From: Piper betle
Lineage: Eukaryota; Streptophyta; Magnoliopsida; Piperales; Piperaceae
DNA length: 64,000 nt
Direction: 5' to 3'
Assembly: GCA_033002965.1 (NCBI GenBank)
Contig: JAURVB010003446.1
Coordinates: 32,178 to 96,177 of the forward strand
The translations under genes and the position numbers were made by a program. This document shows, piece by piece, positions 23,386 through 34,927 of the stretch (positions are counted from its first letter, which is position 1; every line of letters starts with the position of its first letter). The notes below the pieces were generated by a model. It was given only the letters and a program-made list of their open reading frames with translations, ran no database searches and was not told where the DNA came from.

Positions 23386-23591
23386 GACGTCCCGACGATG
23401 CCGCCCCTCTCGATCTCCGACTACTCATCACTGCCATTGTCGCCGCTGGAGCCACCCGCTCTGTCTCCACCGCCGACGTCGACGCCCTCCTCGGCCTCGT
23501 CTCCCCCAGTGGAGACGGAGAGATCCGCGCTATCCTCAACGATATCCGGGCCAATAACCGGGAGCACGCGGAAAAGAAGGAGGCACTCCAG
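23386..23591 (+). pseudogene. unidentified coding remnant
   Basis: One frame reads as a compositionally protein-like stretch of ~65 residues: PLDLRLLITAIVAAGATRSV, STADVDALLGLVSPSGDGEI and RAILNDIRANNREHAEKKEA, followed by LQ and a TGA, and then MQAMVDLI and another TGA. A donor-like AG|GTATTG follows at about 23658. I do not recognise the family. It could be the damaged first exon of a lost gene. No start codon fits this frame, and the overlapping Pro/Ser-rich frame at 23398 looks like its shadow. Confidence 0.35.
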
Positions 23592-24280
23592 TGAATGCAA
23601 GCAATGGTGGATCTGATCTGACGGTTGGGGATGGTGGGGGATGGATCCCATGCTCACAGGTATTGTTCCTTATTGATTTGGTCTTTATAGTTTTGGTGAA
23701 TGATGTGGTGATGGGTATTTTTGGTTGGCGATGGATCTGGTTTTTTTCTATTGTTTGTTTGAGCTCTGGATCGGTAATTTTTGTGGTTTCTGAGTTGGCT
23801 GGTGAATTGAGTGTTGATTTGGGGAAGGAGGCGTTGTGTGATGTTGTTGTGTCAATTTTTGCATGGCGCCTGGAAAGTGAGGATCTTTGAGATCGGAGGT
23901 AGTGATTTTGGGCGGTGGTGTTGTTTTGATGTGTGCGGTAAGTGGTGTGGTGGTTTCATTTTTGGTCATTTTCAGAAAAGTATCTTTGTCATTTTCATTT
24001 TTGGTGCTCTATGCTTTTTCATCATTTTGATTGCACATGCCATATATGATGTTTGGTAAATGAGAATATCTTACTTCAGGCACAACTTATGTTTTGAACT
24101 TAATCAGTAATGTCTCAATTTTATATTGTTACACGATGATAAAATTCTACTTTTGGACCATGTGGTATCCAACGACATTTCTTATCCTTTTTTGTTCCTC
24201 CTGATGCGAGCTATATAAATAGAAAAGTGAATATGGAGAAGATTTGAATGCATCTTGTTTCATCTTGATACTCATTACAG
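23592..24280. other. spacer or former intron
   Basis: The stretch is T-rich with no domain. It lies between an unidentified coding remnant and the PP2C remnant and might be intron sequence of a lost gene. Confidence 0.35.
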
Positions 24281-25374
24281 AGGAAGCTGAGAGGATAAGG
24301 AAATGTCGAGGATGTATTTTTACCCTCCAGGATGAACCAGAGGTAGCTTGAATTTGGCTAACAACTCACCTGGATTGGCAATGGCAAGAGCGTTTGGGGA
24401 TTTCTGCTTAAAGGACTTTGGCCTCATTTCTATCCCAAAAATTTCTTATAAGCATCTCACTGAAAGGGACGAGTTCATTGTATTGGCCACAGATGGGGTA
24501 TGTATAATAAATACTACAAGCATTTTGCATACTCAAACTTGTTTCTCTTGTAAAAAAAAGTCTTTCAACTGATTGAGGATAAAATACCAAGTTGATAAAC
24601 ATATGACATGGTAGGAATAATTTCATCCTCATATATTGTATTTTTTCTTTTAAAAAAATCATTTTCCAAGAATTGGAATTTGGAAATCAGCTTGACGTGG
24701 TAGGAAAATTATCTTCTTCATCATTAGTCTTAGGCTTTATTGTGGAGCCTTGTACCCTTGGTTTAGTGCCTTTAGTTTCTCACCATGGACTTTAGTTTCA
24801 AAAATGATAATGTGAAGTTCCTTAATAAAATTTCAATATTCTAGACTTGAGAGATGATGATAGAAACTGAAAATAACATGACAACCTTCGAAATTTGCAC
24901 AACTGTCTAGAGTCGAGATTGCATGCACTCATATATAGACTGGCATGCTTTTTGGAAATGAAAATTAGTATGTTCCTAAAAACATTTGAATGGCATCGTT
25001 TAACAGTTATGGGATGTGCTCTCTACTAAAGAAGTGGTGGACATTGTGGCACATTCTCCATCTCGATCCTTGGCAGCTGTGCCTGGAGGTATGACTATCC
25101 AACCTCTAAAGTTGATGACTGTGCAGTTGTTTGCCTTTTCCTTGATACAAATACAAGCAGCTGTTCTTCTAACATGGTTGATGGGCAACCATCCATGGAA
25201 GAGGATGAGGAAAACATGGGTAGCGATGTGAAAACAGCAGCAACTTGCTCCTCAATTGACACAGTTCTTGATGTTAGCTTAGAAGACTCCAATGAAAATG
25301 ATAATAATTCAGAGGGTGGCAACCAAGATTGGCTGGCGTTGGAAGGAGTTTCAAGTGTCAACACTCTACTGAAC
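24281..25374 (+). pseudogene. clade E-type PP2C protein phosphatase pseudogene (C-terminal half)
   Basis: Two exon remnants remain: 24281-24497 (after CATTACAG, ending ATDG|GTATGT) and 25007 to ~25374 (after TTAACAG). Exon 1 gives EAERIRKCRGCIFTLQDEPE, then SPGLAMARAFGDFCLKDFG and ERDEFIVLATDG. Exon 2 gives LWDVLSTKEVVDIVAHSPSR, then AWRYDYPTSKVDDCAVVCLF and a C-terminal WLALEGVSSVNTLLN. These are PP2C motifs of the group with conserved FCLKDFG and DDCAVVCLFL. Damage: an in-frame TGA at ~24349, a frameshift just after it, and a deletion of about nine residues (the LVECAV segment) at ~25078. The metal-binding N-terminal half is absent. Non-functional. Confidence 0.8.
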
Positions 25375-25799
25375 TCCATGAAGTTGTTGTTGTGTCTAAT
25401 GGTTCACATATTTCTCTTTGAGGCAATATTTGGCATGTATTTTTCTCCTTTTCATTGTATATCAGTTCAGTGTTCATGTTATCTGTTTCACTTGACCCGA
25501 CGCACTCTACTTGTGCAATGTGTGGTCTATATCTAGCATGAAAGCTGGAATGACATTAACCTTTTACTTTCAATGACTTAAACTGTTGTGGATCTTTATC
25601 TCAAAAGTGGTAGAGCACTCAAGAAATTCTTAAGGGATGGTGGTTCGAATCTATTAAGATCTTACGTAGTCAAAATTTAATGAAAATTTGAGATGTTATA
25701 ATTATGTAAATAGATAAAATAACATTACAGAATATTACATTCTACAAAATGCACAAAAATACAATGTTTCCCAACATCTACAACCATACCCTATATATA
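25375..25799. other. spacer without recognised genes
   Basis: A short open frame continues past the PP2C homology to 25536 but leaves the family consensus after NTLLN. Nothing else is recognised. Confidence 0.45.
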
Positions 25800-27080
25800 C
25801 CCAAAAATCCTATTGCATGGGATCATTGTTACAATTGCTATTAATATTTTTACATGTTGTAAAATAATGACCTCTCTCGTTACAAAGATTACACATCCTT
25901 CTTTTTGTTTTAGCTTGAGTAACTTCATATCCTGCCTTCAATCTTTGACAATTATTGGGATGACCTTTAGTACGCACTTAAGAGGGGTCACGTATAACTA
26001 TTTAAGGAATATGCTCCATTGAAGTTCTAACTTGCCTCTCAACAGAGTCGTTGCTTGTTTGTGCTCTCAATGAAGATGAACTCCTAATCACATCAAGCTT
26101 CTCAACCAAATTTTCGAAAAAAGTATTGCAAAACAATATTGCTCATTTGAACTTGGTCCCAAATCTTGCAATCGGATAGTCATGTTCTAAAACCTCCATA
26201 TTTGCAATGGAGTAAGTGGTCTTGTTGAGGAAAAAACGTTGTGCGTATTCTCACTCCGACTTGCATAACAATATCTAGCTTTAATTGTCCAACAGTATAG
26301 CACATATTGATTTGGAATTTTGCAGAGTTGTTTCTTATGAAAAATTTTCAAAATGTGCATATACAAAATTCCTTCACTTTCAAATTTCTTGCAACTACAT
26401 GTGGCATTCATTTCTCCGCAAGTTTGGTAGGCAACAACATATGTTTTAGCTTCATCGTCATGTGGAAAAACTTCATATTCTATTATGGAACCCTCCCCGC
26501 TGATTTTTTTATAAATGCAACCTTGGCTCCTTTTCAATTGATATTTAAAAATATCAAAATTTGTTTCGAGTACACAGTCCCAACTCCAGCTTCAAGAGGA
26601 GAGTATCCGCATAGCACAGGCTTAGAATTCAAAGTATAAAAATCTTCTTATTCATCGTCAAGTCTACGAGATTGTAACGTTCTATCATACTGCCTCATAA
26701 AATCTGCCAATGGGGTTTGTGAATGCACAAATCCATCAAAAAATGAGTTCATACTCTCGTCTTTCAAATGCTAAACCCTTATCTTCTTGCATGCTGGTTG
26801 TAAAAATTATATGCTGCTTTTTCTGAAGAGAATTCCATGCCCAAACAAGGGGTCATATTTTTAAACGATTCGGATATTTCTACTGTTTCACCTTCAACTT
26901 CTATTTCGTCAAAATCTCCACTAATCTTGTCAAATTCTTCAATTTCCTCACAATCGTCTTTTGTAATCTATATTTTGGTATTGGATTCCCTTACCGGTGT
27001 TTGACTATTTCACAATGGCTTGCTCTCCTTTAAAGTCATCGATGTTGCCGTATCAATCTGATTCACCACTGCTTGCTGTA
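25800..27080 (-). pseudogene. FAR1/FRS-like (MULE transposase-derived) pseudogene
   Basis: Read right to left: an acidic stretch EEIEEFDKISGDFDEIEVEG, then CLGMEFSSEKAAYNFYNQHA (FAR1 DNA-binding domain start), two stops, and then ESMNSFFDGFVHSQTPLADF, which belongs to the end of the MULE transposase domain. The core transposase between them is deleted near 26780. Next are HDDEAKTYVVAYQ, ATCSCKKFESEGILYMHILK (SWIM zinc finger) and KIPNQYVLYCWTIKAR (26187-26537). The third SWIM ligand is Tyr (LYMH) where the family has Cys-x-His. FAR1 proteins are transcription factors derived from Mutator transposases. This copy cannot be functional. Confidence 0.75.
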
Positions 27081-27254
27081 AAAGAAATTCAAATAATGAT
27101 GAAAACCCACGATAAAAAATTTACCATTCATGATTATATATTTAATCTACAACAAAAAAAAAACTAAGCTACCAATTTGATTGAATTTCAATCAATTTAA
27201 TTGGTTTTTCTTTGTTGATTTGTAGGATTGATTTGCCCACACAGGAATCTTAAT

Positions 27255-27258
<4 letters not shown>

Positions 27259-27290
<32 letters not shown>

Positions 27291-27300
27291 TATATATATA
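27259..27300. repeat. (TA)n microsatellite left of the inverted-repeat element
   Basis: TA units run from 27259 with one C interruption near 27290. The tract pairs with the TA run at 27858-27889 on the other side of the element at 27301-27845. Confidence 0.85.
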
Positions 27301-27845
27301 TGCGGGAATGTTGGTATGCACTGTATCAAAATGCATAGCTCACCTATCCAGCGTCCCACAATCCATTTACCCCCAACCTGCCGTGGGGGTGGTGGGGGGG
27401 GGGGGGTGTGGTGGTGGGGAGGAGCGGAGGGGCGGGGGTAGGGGCCGGGGGGTAGTGGCGGCAGGGGCTGGGGCAGTGGTGGGAGGGCCAGGGGCCGGGG
27501 GGAGGGTTTGGGGCAGTGGCACGGGGGAGGGGAGGGGCTGGGGGGTGCCTGGGGTGGAAAGGGCGAGCAGGGTGTCGCAGAGGGAGCCGGGGGGATGGGT
27601 GGCAAGGGCTGTCCGGGGGCGGCATTTTATAGGGCTGGAGCTGGGGACGCGGGCGGGATGGCCGGAGCTGGGTGTCCGGGAGGGCAGGATGCGGGAGCTG
27701 GGATTTTGGGAGGCTCGGCAGGCGATGCTATCGACCGGGGGGGGTGGGGGGTGTGGTAAATGGATTGTGGGCCGCTGGATCTGAATCCACCGGCCACAAT
27801 TCGGTGAGCGGAGTATGCGCTGCATTCCGATGCAGTGCATATGTG
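27301..27845. mobile_element. inverted-repeat element inside a (TA)n tract
   Basis: Imperfect terminal inverted repeats of about 60-90 bases flank a G-rich centre. The left arm runs GTATGCACTGTATCAAAATG, then TAGCTCACC and CCAGCGTCCCACAATCCATT (27315-27371). The right arm, reverse-complemented, runs TGCACTGCATCGGAATGCAG, then CCGCTCACC and CCAGCGGCCCACAATCCATT (27752-27842). Both sides are (TA)n. This resembles elements described in rice as microsatellite-targeting (Micron-like), although the family is not confirmed. The centre (27380-27740) has long G runs and is probably non-coding; open frames there are G/P-rich artefacts. Confidence 0.6.
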
Positions 27846-27851
27846 CATACA

Positions 27852-27857
<6 letters not shown>

Positions 27858-27889
<32 letters not shown>
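27858..27889. repeat. (TA)n microsatellite right of the inverted-repeat element
   Basis: This run of TA units directly abuts copy B of the duplicated block, as the TA run at 17586 abuts copy A. Confidence 0.85.
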
Positions 27890-27892
<3 letters not shown>

Positions 27893-29493
27893 CCGTTATT
27901 GTGGGCACAGGCAATAACAATAGAGCAACCAAAAGCCGACATTTTGGACTGATTCTTTGGATCTGCCTAACAATTATTGTATGCTTTGTCTCTTTTCTTA
28001 TGAATCTAAGACACTACTTTTTCCTCTCTTGAATGGTGAAGGGTCCACCAAGTTCTATTGATGTTACGTACACTACATGTATTGGTTTCCTAAATATAAG
28101 ATGAGCTATTATATATCCAATATTAATCAAACAAATTCGTGATAAAACGAGCATAGTACTAGAGAAAATTGATTAATTTCATAGTCGAAACAAGTTCCCT
28201 CAATCAGTGGGCAGTGTCTGAAAAATGGATTTTGAAAACAGGAGGAGAAAGTCCTGAAGTAGGATGGAAGTCTTCCTAGTTATGATCTGTAATATATATA
28301 ATATATAGTGTGTATTTGTATAAGAACATACATTTGATGGAGCTTATGATCTTATTAATTATATATGGCTCTTATATTTTCTGGTGCATTATTAATTCGA
28401 AATGATAATTAATTCGACAAGTATAATTTAAATGTCATGTGGTCATTAAAAATACTACCCAACTTCAACATCAAGTTTAGCTTATTGATAATGAAGGCAA
28501 ATCATTTATAAGATTGTTTCTTCTTCTGCACACGAGGCTTTCAATCTTATTGGGTAAAAATTAGAATATATAAAAGAACAAGTAGTTAATGTTTGTGTGT
28601 TTATATTTCGTTTGTATATATCTTCCAATTTAGCATAGAAAAGTAAAGATCAGATTCTTGCATTAAATCGATCGGTGTTTCCAAATTCCATGTCGCCAAT
28701 AATATGTGGAGTAATCGATGAAATTTCAACCTTGACGATGCAGGTTTAGTCAATAATTGAAGAATTTTAATGCGTATTACCTCCATAATTAACACCACCA
28801 AGTGCAACATGAAACAAATTTTAGTTAATGATAGAATACCCTAAAAAGACAAAGCAAAAGCTAAGGTTGGCCATTACATTCACGGGTAAGATGTTGTGTC
28901 ATGCAGCTTATATTTTAGATAAACTCGACAAACACTTATTGAATTAAGTATGAGAGACTATTTAATGATAATACATCTTAAGATAAACTTGATCTTAAAG
29001 ATTAGGCTCTAATTGAATGAAACGAGGAGATATATTATAATAATTTAATTTATTTTCTCTGTTATTTTTGTTATATTTTGAAATCTTTGATTAGTTGAGA
29101 GTGTGACTTTCGACTTTTGATTTTTTACTCCCGCTTTATTAATACAAGTAGACATACCTGCCCATATACATTGAAAGCATTTTTAGTTTCTCTAAAAACA
29201 AAGTTGGGTTTTTTGACATTTGATAGCTTGAGATGGAGGGCCACCTTTTTGAATTTAATGAAATATCGAGGAACTAGCATGTATCTTAACATAAAGAACA
29301 GAAAACATGAAAGGAATAAAAGGCATGACCAACGTGAAGGGAGAAATGTTGGGGCAATCTATTTAAATAAGAAAAGATGGCCCTCCTTGTAATTACTGGT
29401 TGTCACAATGACTTGCAGACAAAACCATACTTTTAGCATTAAAAATTTGACTAAGATTCAGATGTCTTTATATCTTGCTAAGACCATTTCAAA
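27890..29493. repeat. duplicated 1.6 kb block, copy B
   Basis: It matches 17644-19247 almost completely in direct orientation. Differences seen include CAGCC/CAACC near the left end, a TA-tract change near 28293, and about eight substitutions or indels after ~29110. Homology stops at AGACCATTTCAAA. The sequence beyond each copy differs, as does the sequence left of the flanking TA tracts. Confidence 0.9.
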
Positions 29494-30542
29494 CGACACA
29501 TTTGTGAACTTTTTAGTTAGTACAGTCGCTTGGAATTGCTACCACAGCATAATATACATACACACCTCTCATCTGATCAATTTGGCACCTTTCTTTTATC
29601 CCAACATTTCATCTCATAATAAAGGTACCTGAATTCACTTCATCCAACCAACCAACCAATGCTGCTCAAGTGAAGAGTATCATGCATACATGGACCTATT
29701 CAGGGTCGTGGAATTTCACCCGAAGAACACGAATGAAAACACATTCTACTTACAAAACGTATCAGCTGGTTTACTTTATTTCGATTTATGGACATCCACC
29801 TATCAGATAATCGTAGGAATTATACAATAAACTGCCCATGACATGTCACCAAACTTGTCAAACGGAGGACCATCAAGTTCTAAAGTGAACAAGCCTGACA
29901 ATTCAAGGTAGAAAATCGTTAGCTGAGGAAGAAAATTCTTTTTCAAATTAGCTCTTTAAGTTTTCAAGTCAAATTAAGTACCCATACAATCTTTAGAGTA
30001 CAACGCCTCAACTCTTATGCTCAATGCTCAATGCCCAAGAGTTACGGTTCTTGAGTTCCTCAACGTAAAATATTGCAGAAGAGCATTTTAACTGTCATCA
30101 TAATATGATTTTGAAACATGTATCACCACAAACTTCAGGTGGCAAGCGTATGACCAGACTACAAGCGATATGCAAACACATGGGGAATTTTTAAAAAAAT
30201 AATAATAATAATGGGAATTCATGGTTTTGAACTTCATGAATCCAGAACATATACCATCAAATGATTTCATGTTTTTCATGAACAATGAAAGTATGAAGGG
30301 AAACACAGATTGAGCCTTTGTGTAATCTTAAAAAATAAATCTGCCAGCCCTTCTCAAGAATAATGAAAATAGCAATCAATAGATGAAGGAAAGAAGAAAT
30401 CTCTGCAGACTTGAATTCGTTCTACACTCTGACAAGGGTAACACTTCACTTTGCATAGGTGGAAGTGGAAAATGAAACTAATTCTGGTGGAGACCTAGCA
30501 CCTCAATGTAGTTGGACATATAATTAAGAGAGGACCATTGCA
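29494..30542. other. spacer and 3' UTR of the VIN3-like gene
   Basis: No gene was recognised. The right few hundred bases, before the stop codon at 30543 on the reverse strand, are probably the 3' untranslated region of the VIN3-like gene. Confidence 0.5.
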
Positions 30543-33267
30543 TCAGTGCCAGAGCTTGGTGCAGAACCCATTACGAGGTCTCTTGTTCAAAACAATTTCG
30601 CCAAAGGAATCAACCAATTGATCTGCCAAGCTAGATGGATCATCCTCAAGCGTCTTGATATATGTATCAACCACTCGTCTTTCTTGCTCCGTTGAATACA
30701 AGCTAAGCCAAGTAAAAAATTTTATTCTAAATTCCATTTTTATATGTCCTCCACGCTCTAACCAACGAATAGCCTTCAGGCAGTGCTCATAACTTCCATT
30801 CGGTCGGTTAGGCCCATCTGCACATAAAAAAGGATTCCAGTTTACCAATGTGCTATCACCATCATAATGTTCTTCGTTTGTACCATGGGATCTTTTCCTA
30901 TGTAATCGTGTTCGCGATTCAACTGCAGGTACCTTTCCATGCCGATCAATGGAGTCACCACTCACTTCACCATTCTTCTCCAGCCCACCCGAATTTATAT
31001 CATCTTCAGCCTCAACAACTCGCTCAGAACTGCAATCATTATCTTCTTCATCTGGAGATGAATCTAAGGGTGGGTTTATATCAGCATTCAGGTCTGGCAC
31101 AGACACAATATTTAGATCAAGCTCACTTGAAACAGAAGAACGCTTGTTCTCTTCTGTGCCTCTGGGATTCCTAATAAACACTCCACAACATTCTTCCATC
31201 TCAGCACTACTTATTTCATCAAAACGACCATCCTCTTGCGCCCAAGCCATCTCAAGGATCTTACCAAGGTTTCGAACTCTGAACCCTGAAGATCCATTAG
31301 GTTTCACGTCTCCTTTAGCTGTAGATGAACTTCCTTCCACTCCCATAATCTCATGGTTTTGTAACATTCGCACTGCTGGATCAGAACTTTTACGAAATAT
31401 TTCCACACTTTTTGTGAAGCACTTAGCTTCAGAGTGACCAAAGTCTCCCACCTCTGTAAAGGAGATAATGCGAAAGGCATACTCAGTGCACGGCTGGAGG
31501 TTTGATATCCGGAATCGTCGCTCATTTTTGGAAAATACAGTAACTGGATCCTTTTGGTAAGGCAACTCAGAATTCTTGCCGTACCAGAGTTTGAAACCCT
31601 TAATATTCTCAAAAGAGGCACTTACAACTTCCTTCAGCACAAGTACCAGAGAAGAAGAGGTCACGTCTTCAAACAAAAATTTGCAGGAGGCGGGGACTGA
31701 ACCATCTGCAGGAGCAAAAAATACTTATATCAATCGAATGCCTAAATTGGATTTAACCAAAAAATATATGTATATTTTCGCATACCTCCCTGGTCTGAGT
31801 CTGCTCTAGTAGTTCGGAGCCACTCATCAGCTTTCTCCATGGCAAGGGAGCAGAGCTCTTGCACATCATTACACACTGATAACCTGCTCACTATGCCACG
31901 ACCCATTTTCATGGAAACACCATCAAGAGGGCCCACTTCTGCTTCAAGCTTGTTCTTGGCTTTTTCAACAACACCAAATAATTCTTTAAATCTCAAAGTG
32001 CCATCAAGAAGCCTATGACTTAAGAATATCCTATAACAGAGTATGTCCACACGACGAGCATCCTTGGCTACCAGAAGTTGTTTCTTCCATGATCTGAATG
32101 AAAACTGCTTCATTAGAAGGTGGCAGAAACGTAATTCTAGCATTTGCGCAAAATATAAGAAGATCTCTCACCCAATTAGTCCAGAGACTTTACCACAGGA
32201 AGCACAACAATAACTCCCATCCAACTGCATCATTGGACCAAGGTTTACTACCCCTGCTTTCCCATGCTGGATTGCACATTCAATGTGGCAAGATAATCCA
32301 CACGAGTCGATCTCACCGGCATCCGATGTACAGACAAGCCATAAACTGGGGTCTTTGTTATCATCAAACAGATGACAAATGCAGCATGAACATCTCTTAC
32401 AAAATGTATCATCTGGTCTCAAAAGGGCCCTGCATGCAGCGTTTTTACAGACAAAAGTTCCATCAGACCTGCTATCCGCAGATAGATCAGTAGGAAATGG
32501 GATGCGGAGAGGATTTTCCCCTTCCTTGGCTGCTTTCTGCAAGGTGATTGTGTGTTGGAGGACAAGGACGGAATTTGAGGAGGTTTTTTCTGCTCCGGAC
32601 TTTTCAATGACTTACCTTTTTTGATTACTTGATCAGCCACCTTAGACTTCAGGGAGTTTAAGCTTTTTCTTCCTTTCACAGGACACTTTCGAAGTAAGTC
32701 AGAGCAGGAATCGGGATACTCCTGTTTAATTACTCGGTTGCTCAGAACATCTTTCGTTTGCCCATTTTTCTCTGTGGAACAGGAAAGTGTCTGTAAAACT
32801 GGGAAGCAATCAAAATGCCTTAGAATTTGTTCGAAGGTTAGTTTTCAATATAAAACTCACGAGCTCTTCAATTTGACGATAGAATGTGTCGGATAACATT
32901 TGGAAAAGAGGTAATACACTAGCAAAATTCAAAATGAATACCAAAAAAATATGTGCGACAAATCAAACAGGGATATGAATAGATACAACAAGCATTTATG
33001 AAAGAAAAGGGCATAATCATATACCATACTGCACAAGCATCCTTAAACAACCTCACATATTCCACCTTCTAATTTCCAACCATTATATGCAATATAAAAA
33101 ATTCATTTCTTTTGATTTTGACCTGATTTTGTTCTTTCAAATAAGCCCTCCCTACAGGAAGAAGCCAGAAAGTAGCGACAAGCAAGCGCCAATTCTACAA
33201 AACATTAAAATTCCAAATACGAGTGCAAATTCGTACCTTGCGCCAGAACTGTATCATCTTGATCCAT
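30543..33267 (-). CDS. VIN3-like (VEL/VIL) PHD finger Polycomb accessory protein
   Basis: Coding exons are 33267-33237, 32771-32172, 32093-31786 and 31705-30543, all with GT-AG introns. The frame closes to ~700 residues if one missing base is allowed. The first exon is only MDQDDTVLAQ. Residues ~116-208 are a Cys-rich PHD region (KNAACRALLRPDDTFCKRC, CCICHLFDDNKDPSLWLVC, SCGLSCHIECA, YCCASCGKVSG). Residues ~212-310 are the conserved helical region (WKKQLLVAKDARRVDILCYR, KMGRGIVSRLS, LAMEKADEW). Residues ~320-412 are a fibronectin III domain (LQPCTEYAFRIISFTEVGDF). Residues ~610-685 are the VID oligomerisation domain (YEHCLKAIRWLERGGHIKME, WLSLYSTEQERRVVDTYI). The family assists PRC2 in H3K27 methylation, as in vernalisation; which paralogue this is remains open. 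The frame breaks at a C4 run (32518-32521) between CRKQPRKG and ENPLRIPF. The N-terminal SWSRxE...ERKYTG region of other members is absent. Confidence 0.9.
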
Positions 33268-33870
33268 TTTACCAATGCCAAGGTGACTTTTGTCATGAAC
33301 TTTGCAACCCAAGCTGGTGCTTTTTTGTGAATGAATGCCTTTCAGAACATGGATTCTAATTCTTCAGAGCATTAAAGATACCACGCCATGAACATGCACC
33401 ACAAGCCCCCATCACGAACATAGATTCGTGCCCTTCAAACTGCAGCCAAAAATGGAAACTTTCGGCACCAGCCACAAAACCTTTGACTTAACTAATCAAC
33501 TTTCCGAATTCAATCCCCCATCACCAAGCAAGATCCAAGCTTTATCACCATAACTAGATCCACCTATGCCCCCATCACCTCAAACTGGAAAAATGGTATA
33601 AGAAGTAGCAGAAAGCATCCTAATTTGCACATCTTTCTGAATAAAAAGAGGAACTCGTGAGCTGTGAACTCACCTCTAGGCCACCCAGATCAGCGGTGGT
33701 CAAGGATAGGCACCGCCGGCCATGGTCCGCCGCCGGCATCTGAGTCGCAGGCGGCAACCGGAGAAGGAGGGGGAGGAGAGGAGGGTGGTGGAATGGGGAG
33801 GGGGAGGGGAAAGGCTGAGGAAGGGTAGGCCTAGGGAAATATTTTCTGGGAATGCCACTCTAGACACGCT
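33268..33870 (-). other. probable spliced 5' leader of the VIN3-like gene
   Basis: On the reverse strand a donor CCTAGAG|GTGAGTTC at 33674/33673 and an acceptor TTTGGCTGCAG ending at 33440 would join an upstream GC-rich exon (~33674-33870) to a leader ending at the ATG. The upstream exon carries an ATG with a short frame (MAGGAYP, stop), which would be a uORF. The transcription start was not located. Confidence 0.4.
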
Positions 33871-33904
33871 ACATCTCAATGGAGTAAACTTAGTAAATAG
33901 CATA

Positions 33905-34590
33905 ATTGTAAGTATCGAAATCTATCTAAATTGGTCTTCAGTGAGTTAGTGAGTTATTTGAATCCGATTGAATAAGTTTAAATTAGATATAAATTAGTTT
34001 AGTTAAATCATTCTAAATTAGTTCTATATAAAAATTTTAATTTAGTCAAAATTAGTGAGATATTGGTTATAGAATATGTCATTCTATTGACATTTTTATG
34101 TTACGATGTGTATTATATTTTACGATATTTTTTTATATTTTTTTGGATTTTTTAAAAATTATTTTGACTCGAGCCGAAGTTGAATCAACTTTTAATTATG
34201 AGAATGTCACCAGCGAATTTCTTCCAACCCCCTTCTTCACTCCCCAACACCGCCTATCCTTCACCTCCGCCGATCGCCGCCACCACCGCCCAATCCACCC
34301 CACCCCACCCCGTCACCTCCCTCGCCACCCTGTCGCCCTGTTGCCTCCATCCCCTCGCCCCCTACCCTGCCTCAGCCCCTCCGCCCTATCACCACCCTCG
34401 CTGCCTCGTCCCCTGCCACCGAACCTTCCCCCCAGGTCGCTTGTCGCTACCTCCCTGCCGCCATTCGGAATCGGCTCAAATCAGCTGATTAGCAAGACCG
34501 ATTTCAGCCGAAGACCGATTTACCTAATTTTTTGACATGGATTGCCTCTGATCCGATTTAAATCAGCCGATTCTGATTTTTGCAACCCAC
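33905..34590 (-). mobile_element. degenerate copy of the 59890-type hAT element
   Basis: Reverse-complemented, the stretch tracks the element at 59890-60783: its right end GATTCTGATTTTTGCAACC matches the terminal repeat, and GATGTGTATTATATTTTACG with TCAACTTTTAATTATGAGAA near 34110-34210 match the reverse complement of 60500-60610. A GC-rich pyrimidine block (34230-34470) occupies the same place as the purine-rich block there. Proline-rich frames across it are artefacts. The far end is poorly defined and no target duplication was seen. Confidence 0.5.
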
Positions 34591-34927
34591 GTAAATAGTC
34601 ACGCCTTTTGTATGCACCCTTGAAAATGCTCACTAGCACAATTTCCACAATTGAGGTATTTACAATTAAGGGTGTTTTAATTAGTATTCACAATTTAAAG
34701 ATATAACATATATATCTTATATATTATTCACAATTCAAAATTATTTTTTATATAATATTCTAACTACCCTTAATCTAATTAAAAAAACTAATATTAAAAA
34801 AATATTCTTCATAGCTGACTTTGGGCGAAATATGATCAACCCTACCTGGCATCCTTGGTGGTAAGAAAGATATAGCCTCCCCTTACTCTCGTGGTTGATG
34901 TAGAAGGAAGTCACATTTGGGTGCCCA
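34591..34927. other. AT-rich spacer
   Basis: No feature was recognised. Confidence 0.45.

Noticed and set aside
27192..27942. Proline- or glycine-rich frames up to 191 codons
   Set aside because: They are translations of G/C runs and (TA)n tracts inside an inverted-repeat element.
34098..34535. 145-codon Pro-rich frame
   Set aside because: It crosses the C-rich centre of a degenerate hAT element; there is no domain, and related elements show the same compositional artefact.
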